From Puccinellia tenuiflora (Eukaryota > Streptophyta > Magnoliopsida > Poales > Poaceae), in assembly GCA_012064385.1 (NCBI GenBank), contig QRDG01000398.1:1916603-1980602 (forward strand): a DNA stretch of 64,000 bases, written 5' to 3'. Within the stretch, counting starts at the first letter, position 1; every line of letters begins with the position of its first letter. The notes under the pieces are model-generated. The model did not search any database and was not told where the DNA came from. It saw only the letters and a list, made by a program, of their open reading frames with translations. Shown here in pieces: positions 21,621 to 32,359 of this stretch. Position numbers and translations under genes: made by a program.

Positions 21621-23960
21621 TCAAGTTGAAGCTTGTTGGTCCTCAACCAAGTTGGGTCCTAAGAGGTTAGTCACAATAGGCTTGGGAATCCAAATGGTGC
21701 TTTTCTTGACACCACTTTGAGCTCCCACATACTTGGCAAACACATTGCCAACTCTATCCTTCCCAAGAGAATAAACATCATCAATTATGATAGGGTTGGA
21801 TGAGGTACCGTTAGTGCATGAAGAAGCAAAATGACCTTTGCCACGACAAAGGTAGCAACACCGACTCTTCTTCTTCTTCTTAATAGGCTCCTCAACTTGA
21901 GGAGCAATAACTTGAGTCTTCTTGGGAGGTGGCCTTTGTTCAACTCGTGGTTGAGCACGAGATTGAACAAGAGGCCGCTTCCCTAGTTGCTTCTCACTAA
22001 GAGGCTTCTTCTTCATTGGGCAATCCCGAACATGGTGCCCTTCTAACTTGCACTTGAAGCAAATGATGTTGGCCGGATTCTTGATTTGAACTTGGCCCTT
22101 CTTCTTCTCAACCTTGGACTTGTTCTTGTTGTTGGAGTTGAATCCAAGTCCACTCTTGTCATTGGGGGATTGTTGCACACTCAACATGTTGTCAAGTGCA
22201 CGCTTCCCTTCATGACGCTTTTCCAAGCCTTTCTTCATAGAAGTGGCTTGGGCCTTGAGCTCTCCTCTTTTCTCTACATGGTTAGTGACAACACAAGTAC
22301 TAGAGGAGGTAGATGCATCATTGTTAGAGCAACAAGGCAAAGCAAGTAATTCATCACATGATGTACCAATATTTTTAGTGGATGAACTACTAGGACTAGC
22401 ACATGGCATTTTAGCATTTTTAGTTATGGTTGTGCTATTATCCACATGAGGCTCACAAGATGTTACCTTTGTAGTGACGGCCTCATGAGCTAACTTGAGA
22501 CAAGCATAGGATGCTAGAAGTTCATCATTAGAGCTAGATAGCTTTTCATGATTTTCTTCCAACTTCCCATAGGATGCTAGAAGATTATCATTAGAGCTAG
22601 ATAGCTTTTCATGACTTGCTTCCAACTTCTCATACTTGCTAGTTAGCAACTCAAGTTGAGCCCTTAGCTCAACATTCTCCTTCATAATAGATGCTTCACA
22701 AGAAGTGGAGTTAGTAGCACAAGCATCATTAACTTTAGGAATAGAAGAAGATAACTTGGCAAACTCATCATTTAATCTAGCATTTTCATTTTTTGTGACT
22801 TTATATTTAGCATGAGCATGGTCACGTTCTTTAATAATTTTAGCAATTATGTCATTATGAGACTCCTCGATAGAATCTAGTTTCTCCTCTAGAGAAGCAC
22901 GAGTCTCTTGCTCTTCCACAAGAGCATCTTCTAACGATGCTTTCTCCATAGCATCATCCCTTTCAATCTTACCCTTTTCTTCAAGGCTTGCTTCCAAAGC
23001 CTCAATAGTTTCCCCACGCTCAATAAGAGTGCTCATAATTTCAAAGAGGTTAGCTTGGGCACTTTTATTGGTAGGAAGAGCTTTAAGAATCATTAGACCA
23101 TTATTTTGAAGAAGGGCATTAATTTTTTCCATATCATCTTCTTCATCATTATTATCATTAGCATTATTATCACCATTGTCATTACTAGAAGAAGATTTAG
23201 CCATAAGACAATGAGAGGTGGATGAAGAAGAATAATTAATTTTTGAACTACTCAAGTTCACATCTTGTTGCATAGCAAATTGGGTTTCCTCTACATTATT
23301 ATTAATGCAAGAGTTAGAGGGAACACAAGCATTTTCATCATGGCAACAAGATAAAGCAAGCATATCATAAAGAGATTCATCCAAGCAAATTTTTGATGAT
23401 ATGCAAGGACTATCAACACTAGCATGTAAATCATTTATGGTGCTACGAGTGTTTAGATCCAAAGATGAAGCATTGCAACAAGATAGAGATAAATGATCAT
23501 CAACAATGAGCTCACTATCCAAATTGCAAAGCCTATCACTACTCACCATCACATTAGTTTGTGGCTTACCACATTTTGGTGAAGTAGATGAAGACGAGAG
23601 CTCGTCACGGCCGGAGGTGGAGGGAGAGCAATCATCCTCAAAAGAGTTGGACACTCCATATTTTTCTTGTAGCTTGGTCCAAAGCTCATGAGCATCCCGG
23701 AGAGGCATGATTGACTCAAAAACTACAACACTCACAAATTTGCAAAACTCGTTAGATGCTAGAGCATCTAGATATAAGTTTTTCTCATCCTCTAAAGTCG
23801 TACTTGTGTAGTCCTTTGGAGGAGAAAAACCTATATCTAAGATACGCTCAATATTGGGGTCCAAGACCCGTAAGTGATTAAGCATATGAGTTTTCCAAAC
23901 ATTAAAATTTGTGCCATTAAATCTAAATAAGGAATTGTGCACTAAATCCCTAGACGACAT
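21621..23960 (-). CDS. Copia (SIRE/Maximus-like) gag polyprotein, 779 aa
   Basis: The frame is uninterrupted and starts 41 bases inside the primer site. Residues 1-110 resemble the UBN2/DUF4219-type copia gag domain (RFNGTNFNVWKTHML, later ELWTKLQEKYG). The middle is Ser/Asn/Asp-rich, followed by a long coiled coil (about 270-500) with the repeated EKLSSSND-LLASYGKL motif. Two CCHC zinc knuckles are visible: CFKCKLEGHHVRDC and CYLCRGKGHFASSC. The protein ends WIPKPIVTNLLGPN..., where the full polyprotein would continue to protease, but the downstream minus strand has no pol. Gag would form the particle and bind RNA. A 2.3-kb intact frame without pol suggests recent activity as a non-autonomous element mobilised by a partner, or a recent deletion. 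Confidence 0.9.
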   Translation of the reverse strand: MSSRDLVHNSLFRFNGTNFNVWKTHMLNHLRVLDPNIERILDIGFSPPKDYTSTTLEDEKNLYLDALASNEFCKFVSVVVFESIMPLRDAHELWTKLQEKYGVSNSFEDDCSPSTSGRDELSSSSTSPKCGKPQTNVMVSSDRLCNLDSELIVDDHLSLSCCNASSLDLNTRSTINDLHASVDSPCISSKICLDESLYDMLALSCCHDENACVPSNSCINNNVEETQFAMQQDVNLSSSKINYSSSSTSHCLMAKSSSSNDNGDNNANDNNDEEDDMEKINALLQNNGLMILKALPTNKSAQANLFEIMSTLIERGETIEALEASLEEKGKIERDDAMEKASLEDALVEEQETRASLEEKLDSIEESHNDIIAKIIKERDHAHAKYKVTKNENARLNDEFAKLSSSIPKVNDACATNSTSCEASIMKENVELRAQLELLTSKYEKLEASHEKLSSSNDNLLASYGKLEENHEKLSSSNDELLASYACLKLAHEAVTTKVTSCEPHVDNSTTITKNAKMPCASPSSSSTKNIGTSCDELLALPCCSNNDASTSSSTCVVTNHVEKRGELKAQATSMKKGLEKRHEGKRALDNMLSVQQSPNDKSGLGFNSNNKNKSKVEKKKGQVQIKNPANIICFKCKLEGHHVRDCPMKKKPLSEKQLGKRPLVQSRAQPRVEQRPPPKKTQVIAPQVEEPIKKKKKSRCCYLCRGKGHFASSCTNGTSSNPIIIDDVYSLGKDRVGNVFAKYVGAQSGVKKSTIWIPKPIVTNLLGPNLVEDQQAST

Positions 23961-24000
23961 CTTTACTCTCTAGGCGGTAAAGCCAAACAAAAGAGACGAG

Positions 24001-24012
24001 GCTCTGATACCA
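24001..24012 (-). other. Primer-binding site, initiator tRNA-Met
   Basis: The minus strand reads TGGTATCAGAGC, complementary to the 3' end of initiator tRNA-Met. It lies two bases inside the LTR end (TTTCA then AT). This is the usual primer of plant copia elements. Confidence 0.95.
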
Positions 24013-24014
24013 AT

Positions 24015-26379
24015 TGAAAGAACAAACTATGCCCGAGATGTCGCCTAGAGGGGGGGGGGGTGAATAGGCGATTAACACTTTTTCTATTTAAGGGCTTGAT
24101 AATTGCGGAATAAAACTATGTGTTTAAATTAACAAGACAACAACCTAAATTACTAGGTTTACCTATGTGCACCAACAACTTATGCTAAGCAAGGCAAGCA
24201 ACAAGGTGATAGCAAGATAAATAACTTCAAGCACGAAGGCTATCACAATGTAAATTGCATAAGTAAAAGCTCGGGTACAGAAATAACCGAGGCACGCGGA
24301 GACGAGGATGTATTCCCGAGTTCCTCCATGTTAAGGGAGTACGTCTCGTTGGAGGGGTGTGAGCTCGCCATAAGAGGCCTACTCAAGATGCCACAAAGGC
24401 CTCACCCTATTCTCCGATGAACCTCACCCAAGGGATTGGTTCACCTTCCACTATCGGAATCCTTCGAGGCGGATTCCGGAGCCCTTTACAACTTCTCTTG
24501 GGGCACACACCCACAACTCAATTGGGGGCTCCCAAATTCGTGCCGAAGCTTCACAACTCGAAGACTTCGCGGCACCTCCACACCGTCTAGGGTACACAAT
24601 GCATCCAAGAGGCACAAAGCTCTTGGGAACACAATGCACCCAAGAGTAACAAGCTTCTCAACGTCGATCTTCACGTATCACCGTAGGGAGAGCAACCCAA
24701 TGCAACAAATGCAAGAGGCAAGAACACACAAAGTGGTCAAGTCCTTCACTCTCAAATTCCAACCAAGCAACAAATGCTTTGGGGGGAATAAAAGAGGAAG
24801 AACAAAGGGGATGAACACAAAGCAACCCCAAAATCTAGATCCACTAGTTCCCCTCACTTAGAGGAGATTTTGATTGGTGGAAATGTAGATCTAGATCTCC
24901 TCTCTTGAATCCCTAAATTTGGGCAAGAATCATTGGAGGGATTGAGAGGAATCAAAGCTTTGGAGGTCAACAATGGAGGAGTGAGAGAAGCTCCAAAACT
25001 TGGGAACCATTGGGGAAGAAGACCCCTTAAATAGGTCCCCACCAAATCCAACCGTTGGGGGCAGTTTTTCCTGCGCGGGCCGGAATTTCCGGCACTTACC
25101 CCGGAATTTCCGGACCCCCCGGAGCGACCCGGACGCCCTGGGAACTCTCTGGACATGGTCCGGATATTTGGGCCGGATATTTCCGGGGGGGCGGAAATTC
25201 CGGCCTAAGGACCGGAACTTCCGTCCCAGTGAAAAACTGCACAAAGAGCAAAATGAAAACGGGCATATCTTTTGCATCCGGACTCCGTTTTCGATGATCT
25301 TGGGCTCGTTGGAATCGTAGCAACGAGCTCTACAAGAATATACAGAGAAACATCATAGTCCAACAAGGAAGGATAAAAACAAATGGAGAAAGGTAAAACC
25401 TCTCTATAAAAGGCGAACCGATAAACCTCCAAAACCAAAAACCAACAAGTTTTTCATCAAGACTCCGTTTTCTATGATCTTGGGCTCGTTGGACTCGCAA
25501 CGAAAATCTCTACAAGATCATGCAGAGAAACATCATTGTCCATCATGATATTATAAAAGCAAATGGGGAAAGGTAAAAGCTTCTTTTCGCAAACCGAAAA
25601 AGCCGAATCTTTTGCAAATGAAGTCCGAATGAAATAAAACCAATTTTGTTGGAAAGAGGACGACAAATGCTACCTTTGAAAAAGGCAAACAAGCAAAGGA
25701 GATTTTGAAAAGAAATGGAAGAGATAAATCTTCCGCACGGATGAATCGGCAAAATCTCCAATACCGAAACCGCAATAGAAGACGCATATGAAAATCGTTT
25801 TCGGTGAACTTAGCTTTGTCATGACAAGCACGACAAGCACCAAGACCACACCACGATAAGAGACAAATAAAAATCAATAAAGATGATTGCATGGATGCAA
25901 AGGTTTGTGCTCTCTATGACGATACGATCACGATACTCGGTCGAGAGCCCCTCTTGATAGTACGGTTATCTATCCTATAATCCGGTCTCTCACTAAACAA
26001 CATGAGACCGGTAAAATAGAAACCCTATCAAGATCATACCTTTGCCTTGCGCATTAATCCACTTGAGGTCGATGAAGACGATCTTCATCTCCTCAAGATG
26101 CACCACCTTCCTCGATTGCGCTTCGGTGAAGATTCACATGACGCTCCCCCATACACCAAGATGGGAGACGCACTCTTCGGCATAACTTCACTTGGCCTTG
26201 ATCAACCCGCACAAAGCCTTGATCAACACAAACTTTTCTTCCCTTAGCTTTGACTCCAACAAATGGAGATCAAGCAACTCAAATGGACACACCTATGAAT
26301 ATAGCTCAATGCAAATATTAGTCCATAGAGATTGTCATTAATTACCAAAACCATGCATGGGAGCAACCATGCACTTTTA
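24015..26379 (-). mobile_element. SIRE/Maximus-type copia 5' LTR, 2,365 bp
   Basis: On the minus strand the LTR starts TAAAAGTGCATGGTTGCTCC (canonically TGAAAGTGCATGG) and runs through GGTTTTGGTAATTAATGACAA, a signature of this pooid copia family. It ends with CACCCCCC...CTCTAGGCGACATCTCGGGCATAG and TCTTTCA, next to the tRNA-Met primer site. The outer TG is mutated to TA. A poly-G run (24048-24059) lies near the inner end. The opposite LTR of the element was not found. Open frames inside, including GC-rich ones at 24930-25320, are not genes. Confidence 0.85.
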
Positions 26380-27112
26380 AATATGTCGAACAATTTTTCT
26401 TTCATATGTGTTTCTTGCAATGATCATACACTTCTTGATAATGAGTTTGCCCATATAGCATTCTCAATTTTTGGAGATGGTTCCTTTTGCTATGTTGAGA
26501 AATTTCCTTCCTTCACTTTGCATGTTGACCATCCGCATACTTCACACTTCCATTTTGAATTTGGTGCGTTTGGTGATGTGCAAATGAAGAGGAGCATCAT
26601 GATGGATGATGTGTTGTACCATGCACATAATTTCTTCATGTGAAATCTCGTGTGTAATGGTCACCGCATGATAATGTCAACCTCAATTGAGCATGAGTTG
26701 ACAAAAAGATCTCTTGAGAGCATAATACTTGTGAGTTGCGGTTTGAACCCGGCTTTACTACCTTACGCATGTTTTGCATCCAACAAATTGAGCAATTTCT
26801 CCTTCCTTTGGTTGGTTTACAAGCATGTGAGTGAATGTGGTTCCCCTTGTGACATACATGTTTCCACGAGGTTTTATCTAGATGATTTATGTGTTGCTAC
26901 AAACTTGATGAGAAATTTCTCTTTCCTTATGTTTGTTGGCCACCATAATGATATTTTGAGCATGTATTGCCACAAGTTCTTCTGTTGTTGGCCCATTGAT
27001 GATGACGTTTTCGACATCCCTCATCTTGTGTTTTTGCCAAATTCTCCTCTTATTGCAACAAATATATTGACCAATTTCTATTTCCGATACTTTGCTTGCG
27101 ATAATGCTCATA
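26380..27112 (+). mobile_element. Interior of the large host retrotransposon, resumed
   Basis: To the right of the copia LTR the sequence has long plus-strand frames without known domains: one ends at 26643 and the next runs from 26650 to the Mutator-like insertion. Each carries repeats of a loose N-x-L-x-NFSF motif (NMSNNFSF, NKLSNFSF, NLMRNFSF, NILTNFYF) spaced about 45-60 residues apart. This style is seen in non-autonomous gypsy elements, but no family is named here. The frame can be followed on the other side of the Mutator-like element from 32021. Confidence 0.5.
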
Positions 27113-27169
27113 GAGAATTACTAAAAAAGAGCGCCCTCTATAAGAGGTCATTTTTTACTCACTCCCCAC

Positions 27170-27235
27170 GCGACAAGTGGCGTGTTGTGGGAGGCTCTCT
27201 CACCCACGGGTGAACCAGAGCGCGCCACTTGTCGC
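27170..27235. repeat. 13-bp inverted repeat with 40-nt loop
   Basis: GCGACAAGTGGCG (27170-27182) and CGCCACTTGTCGC (27223-27235) are perfect reverse complements. They lie just inside the left end of the Mutator-like element, whose ends are otherwise diverged. Confidence 0.85.
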
Positions 27236-27426
27236 CTAGGCAGAGAGTCCCCCAGTGGGACAAGGCACGCGTGAGTTTGTACGCTTTTATTTCGTAAATC
27301 GGAATACAAAAAAGAAATATCTTGCGAATTGTTTGTCCAATTCATGATCCATATTCACGGTCGTGCTAGTCGCGTCGAGATCTTGAAAACTAGATCCCAT
27401 GTTGATAGGTTTGGACGAACTTTTTT

Positions 27427-27890
27427 TTGCACTGCCTGAAGTGTGTAGTTTGCACTACCTTTTCTGTTCTTTTAGAGTGCAGTGCAAAACCTTTGTTTTT
27501 TGCAGTGCACTGCTTCGGATGGGCCAGTCCACTGCCTTTCTTTTCCTCCTTTTTAGTGCACTGCCTCGGATGGGGCGGTGCACTGACTGCACTGCCTTCA
27601 GTTTCCACAGTGCACTGCATTCGGTTTGTACAGTGCCTGCACTGTCGGTCGCGCAGTGCACTGCTTTCGGTTCCATAGTGCACTACTTGCACTGCCTTCG
27701 GTTGTGCAGTGCACTGCCTTCGGTCGGGCAGTGCACTGCCTTCGGTTGCGTAGTACACTGCCTGCACTGCCTTTAACGAAGCATTGTACTGCCTTCGATT
27801 GGGGCAGTATACTGCCTGGACTGTCTTCGGTTGAGCACTGCACGCAGTGCACTGCCTTCAACGGAGCATTGCACTGCATGCCTAAATTTG
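27427..27890. repeat. Degenerate minisatellite of TGCACTGCC-type words
   Basis: About 460 bp are built from variants of AGTGCACTGCCTTCGGTTG separated by 10-30 bases. The repetition keeps frames open in several directions, which explains multiple overlapping 70-125 codon frames here; none is regarded as a gene. It is the interior of the Mutator-like element. Confidence 0.8.
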
Positions 27891-28119
27891 GGCGCAGACC
27901 GCAGCACACGCTACGACGGATACATCAACGAAATAATAGGGACAACAACCAATGCACCATTCAAAATCTTTATTCAAAAATCTCTTTTTTCTTTTCTCTT
28001 TTCTAAACATATTGTTAATTTTGCAATGCAATATATTGTACTGATAGATTCTAACAGGAAAAGAAACGAAAAGAAAAACAGCCGTCACTAGCTAGCTAGC
28101 TGCATAGGCCATCTCTGAG

Positions 28120-29022
28120 TTGGGCAGACGAGATTTCTCAAGTAATGTTCTAAATCGATTATCCGGGGGTTTGGATTTTACTTGGCATTCTCGTCCACCG
28201 CATGGCAGGTCTGGGGGTATCCTACTTGGTGTTAAATCAGATTCCATGGAAGTGGTTGGGAGATACGCTGGTGACTTTCATTTAAAAGTTCACATACGGA
28301 ATAAAACCGACAACTTTACATGGAGTCTGGTAGCCGTGTATGGTGCTGCCCAAGATGAATATAAGGCTGCTTTCTTATGTGAGTTGGTTAATCTGACCAG
28401 AGATAATCCTTATCCTATGTTAAATAGGTGGAGACTTTAACATGCTCAGATTTACACATGAGAAGAGCAGAGGCCGGTTTGACAACCATTGGCCCTTCCT
28501 TTTCAATGCTGTCATTGACAGTTTGGATCTTAGGGAGGTGCACATGACTGGTAGACAATTCACTTGGGCGAATAGTTACCGGAACCGACCTATGAAAAGC
28601 TAGATCATGTGCTTATGGATACAGAATGGGAGTCAAAATATCCTTTGGTATCAGTACGCGCTCTAGAAAGAATAGAGTCGTTGTCAGACCATGCTCCGCT
28701 TCTTTTGTCAACAGGGACCCTAATACATCAAGCGCACCATCCTTTTAAATTTGAATTAGGATGGTTGTTACGGGAGGGGTTCGATGATTTGATAAAAGGG
28801 GTGTGGGCGAAACCAGTGCACGGTCATACACCTATCCAACGTTGGAATAATAAAATGCGCAATTTGCGTACTTTCCAACGTGGATGGGCTCGACACGTGA
28901 CGGGTATGTTAAAGAAGGAGAAGATTCGTTTATCCGCCATTATTGATGAACTCGATGGTTTTGCTGCGGTACGCCCGTTATCTGCGCAAGAGATTGATCT
29001 TAAGAATCAGTCAAATGCATAG
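28120..29022 (+). pseudogene. LINE endonuclease remnant (AP-endonuclease type)
   Basis: The minus-free plus-strand coding sequence matches the plant LINE endonuclease: RSGGILLGV near residue 30, LVAVYGAAQ near 75, then a GGDFN-type motif broken by an extra A near 28430, then REVHMTGRQFTWAN and, after a second shift near 28595, SDHAPLL. A TAG stop at 29020-29022 (probably from CAG) separates it from the reverse transcriptase frame. Two frameshifts and one stop make it non-functional. The catalytic N-terminal part is missing. Confidence 0.85.
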
Positions 29023-29034
29023 ATAGCTAAACTA

Positions 29035-31617
29035 TTGCGGGAAGAGGAAATCAAATGGTACCAGAGGTCAAAAGCCCAATTTATTCTTGAAGGAGACTCG
29101 AATACGAGATATTTCCATTGTGTTGCCAATGGTAGACACAGGAAGAAACTTATTCACTCCTTAATTCAGGATGAGGGTGTGATCGAGGGGCAGGATGAAC
29201 TAAACTCATACATCACTAAATATTATAAGACGCTGTTTGGGGAGCCGGACGTTGGGAGTTTTTCCCTGGACGAATCCCGAACAGCGGATATTCCCCAAGT
29301 TTCTGAGGAGGAGAACGTTTTCTTAACTTCACCATTCACTGAGGACGAGGTTAAGAAGGCGGTTTTCTCAATGGAACATAATAAGGCGCCAGGACCGGAT
29401 GGGTTCCCAGCTGAATTTTATCAACATTTCTGGGAAACCATTAAGACGGACCTGTTGGAACTTTTCGATTGCTTTCATGAGGGCAATTTGGAATTGTTCC
29501 GTCTTAACTCCGGGGAGATTATTTTGTTACCTAAAATTAATGAGGCAGAAAGGATTCAACAATATCGACCAATCTGCCTTCTTAATGTGAGTTTCAAAAT
29601 ATTCACAAAAATGGCAACATTGAGACTTAATTCGGTGGCGGATCATGTGATACGGCCAACCCAAACAGCCTTCATGCAAGGAAGGAATATTTTGGATGGG
29701 GTGGCAATATTACATGAGACGGTACATGAGTTACATCGGAAAAAGCTCAATGGTGTCATACTCAAAATCGACTTCGAGAAAGCCTATGATAAGGTCAAAT
29801 GGCCTTTCATCCAGCAGACGCTGAGGATGAAAGGGTTCTCGGAGGAGTGGTGTGTTTGGGTTTGGCAATTTGTTTCTGGTGGTAGCGTTGCAGTCAAAGT
29901 TAATGATGAGACTGGCCGTTATTTCCAGACAAAGAAAGGCTTGAGACAAGGTGACCCATTATCGCCTATATTATTTAATATAGTGGTAGATATGTTGGCC
30001 ATCATGATCGAGCGTGCCAAAAATGAAGGCCTTTTTGAAAGGGTGATTCCACATCTTGTCGATGGTGGTTTATCTATCCTTCAATATGCAGATGACACAA
30101 TTCTCTTCATGGATCATGATCTCAAAAAAGCTACGAATTTGAAATTAATTCTTTCAGCATTCGAGCAATTATCGGGTCTTAAGATAAATTTCCATAAAAG
30201 TGAGTTGTTTTGCTTTGGCGATGCCCAGGAAGCGGTTGTGCAGTATGCCGAACTTTTTGGACGTGCACAGGGGCAATTTCCTATAAGGTATTTGGGTATT
30301 CCAATACACTATAGGAGATTGACAAAAGCTGAATGGAAACATGTCGAAGAACATCTGCAGGCTAGGTTGAGTAGTTGGAGAGGAAAGTTACTATCCCAAG
30401 GTGGAAGATTGGTTCTCATAAATTCAGTATTAAGTAATTTAGTACTGTATATGATTTCCTTCTTTCAATTACCAAAAGGTGTCTCGAAGAAACTGGATTA
30501 TTTCCATTCAAGATTCTTTTGGCAAGGGGATAGTGAGAAGAAGAAGTATAGACTGGCTAAATGGGAGGTTGTTTGCCGCCCGAAGGACCAAGGAGGGTTG
30601 GGAATTAATGACCTCCAGGTGAAGAATACTGCTCTTCTTGGAAAGTGGTTGTTTAAGCTGCTAACCGAGGAGGGTGTATGGCAAACACTTCTCAGAAGAA
30701 AGTATGTCGGCTCAAAAGCATTGTCTCAGGTATATTGGAAACCTGGTGACTCTCACTTTTGGGCTGGCCTCATGGCGACGAAGAAATCTTTCTTTCGCTA
30801 TGGGACTTTTGATATTAAGGATGGAACGGAAATTCGCTTCTGGGAGGATAAATGGTTAGGCAATACCACCCTTCGAGAACAATATCCGACTCTATGCGAT
30901 ATTGTCCGACATAAGAGCGATACGCTAGCTTCGGTTATGCAATCGTCGCCTCCTAATATGTCGTTTAGACGCACTCTCTATGGACCACGTCTTGCGTTGT
31001 GGAATGCCTTGTTGGGGCGACTGGCTTCAGTTCAGTTAACACAAGGGTCTGATGAGTTTCGCTGGAATCTAACTGGGAATGGTATGTTCTCTGTGGATTC
31101 ATTGTATAGAGCATTGTTACATTCTGATGTGCCAGTCGATAATAACAAAAAAAATTGGTGTATGAAGATCCCACTGAAATTAAAGATTTTTGCATGGTAT
31201 CTTCGTAAAGGGGTAATCCTCACCAAAGATAACCTGGTCAAGCGCAACTAGAACGGGAGTACTAAGTATGTGTTTTGTACACATGATGAGACTATCAAGC
31301 ACTTATTCTTCCAATATAAAGTTGCACGTTCTATATGGTTAGCCATTCAGATAGCTTCTAACCTATATCCACCTCGTTCGGTTGCAAATATTTTTGGCAA
31401 CTGGCTGCATGGGGTTGATAGTAAGGAAAGAACGATTATTAGAGTGGGAGCGTTAGCCGTTATATGGTCGCTGTGGCTATGTAGAAATGACAAGATTTTT
31501 AATGATAAATATACATCTCTCTTGCAGGTACTTTACCGATGCACAGGTTTGCTCCGTTCGTGGTCCACATTACAACGGGTGGAAAATCGAGACCTTTTTA
31601 TGTTGGCATCTGCATGA
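29035..31617 (+). pseudogene. LINE reverse transcriptase, broken by one stop
   Basis: A 738-codon frame (29035-31251) encodes a non-LTR reverse transcriptase. Visible motifs are NKAPGPDGFPAEFYQ (finger region), LKIDFEKAYDKV, GLRQGDPLSP and the catalytic YADD (30085-30096), followed by a thumb and the region GGLGINDLQVKN typical of plant LINEs. A TAG at 31249-31251, probably from TGG, interrupts the zinc-finger RVT domain, which continues in frame to about 31617. The catalytic core is intact, but the upstream ORF damage and 5' truncation make autonomous retrotransposition impossible. Confidence 0.9.
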
Positions 31618-32020
31618 CTGGAGCTCACGGCGAGGGATATTTTTATCCGACATGGGTGGCCTAGGGATCTTCGTTTAGGCCCTCCGTAGTCATAGGCGTT
31701 TTTGATTATTGTTTTGGCGCCTGTGTGCTTCATATGTTTTTTCTTTTTGTGCTCTTTGGCTGTGTGCATCTTGTTATGCAGAGGCCGGGTATAGGCATAC
31801 ATTGTATCACTGATACATTGAAATGAAATTCCCTTTATCAAAAAAAAAGTTGAATCGATCGATCCGCCGGTCCGCGGGCTAGCATGGATGAGCTAGCTGC
31901 TTGCGCTCCCTCGCTCCGAGACTACCACATGACGCTCAGGAAACATCACGCGCGACGTGCGCGCGACCTCCCAGCCCGGCGCGAGAGCGCGCCCTCAACC
32001 CAGTCGCTCCCATGCTCATA

Positions 32021-32345
32021 TGTTTCAAAATGAGATAGTTATTATGGTTGTTTCAATTTTTTTTGAGATTTTCTGTTCCCACATCTTGAGGATGTTTTGA
32101 TGTGTTGCTCACATATTGATCTTGCTTGTGCTTTACCTTCCATATATTTGTGTTGTGCTAACGGTGTAATGAATAAGATTGGACATGTCATGGATGATGT
32201 GCTCCACTATCATATACACATATTGTTTACTTGGTCTTTGATGCGTGTAGGTAAAAATAGCGACATGGTGACTTCCGTTCCAACGGCAAACCATCTACAC
32301 CCTTCACATGATGATGATGTGAAAGCGTCTAGGACGACGCTTTTC
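32021..32345 (+). mobile_element. 3' interior of the large host retrotransposon
   Basis: This continues the sequence interrupted by the Mutator-like element: the ATGCTCATA copy at 32012-32020 is followed by a frame in the same reading register as before the insertion, which ends at a stop near 32100. The remainder is AT-rich and runs into a polypurine tract. No known domain is seen. Confidence 0.6.
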
Positions 32346-32359
32346 GAAGGAGGGGGAGA
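32346..32359 (+). other. Polypurine tract
   Basis: GAAGGAGGGGGAGA directly precedes the 3' LTR start TGATGCAGCC. It would prime plus-strand DNA synthesis in the retrotransposon. Confidence 0.8.

Larger units (their letters stand above)
28112..31850 (+). mobile_element. 5'-truncated L1-type LINE
   Basis: The segment begins inside an endonuclease-like coding region (DFSSNVLNRLSGGLDFTW), continues through reverse transcriptase and a C-terminal zinc-finger RVT region, and ends with a short poly(A) tail (CTTTATCAAAAAAAAA). The N-terminal ORF1 and the first part of the endonuclease are missing, consistent with 5' truncation on insertion. A clear target duplication was not found. It lies within the Mutator-like element. 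Confidence 0.85.
27113..32011. mobile_element. Mutator-like element (MULE) containing a LINE
   Basis: A perfect 9-bp duplication ATGCTCATA lies at 27104-27112 and 32012-32020, the size made by Mutator-like transposases. The left end GAGAATTACT... and the reversed right end GGGAGCGACT... are similar but diverged; both continue into GAG(G)GCGC-type sequence. Without the LINE the element is only about 1.2 kb and has no transposase, so it is non-autonomous. It interrupts the host retrotransposon and was itself entered by the LINE. Confidence 0.75.

Noticed and set aside
3485..26379. A complete CACTA element spanning this interval
   Set aside because: A CACTA-type left end is present, but no TAGTG-type right end with matching inverted repeat could be found.
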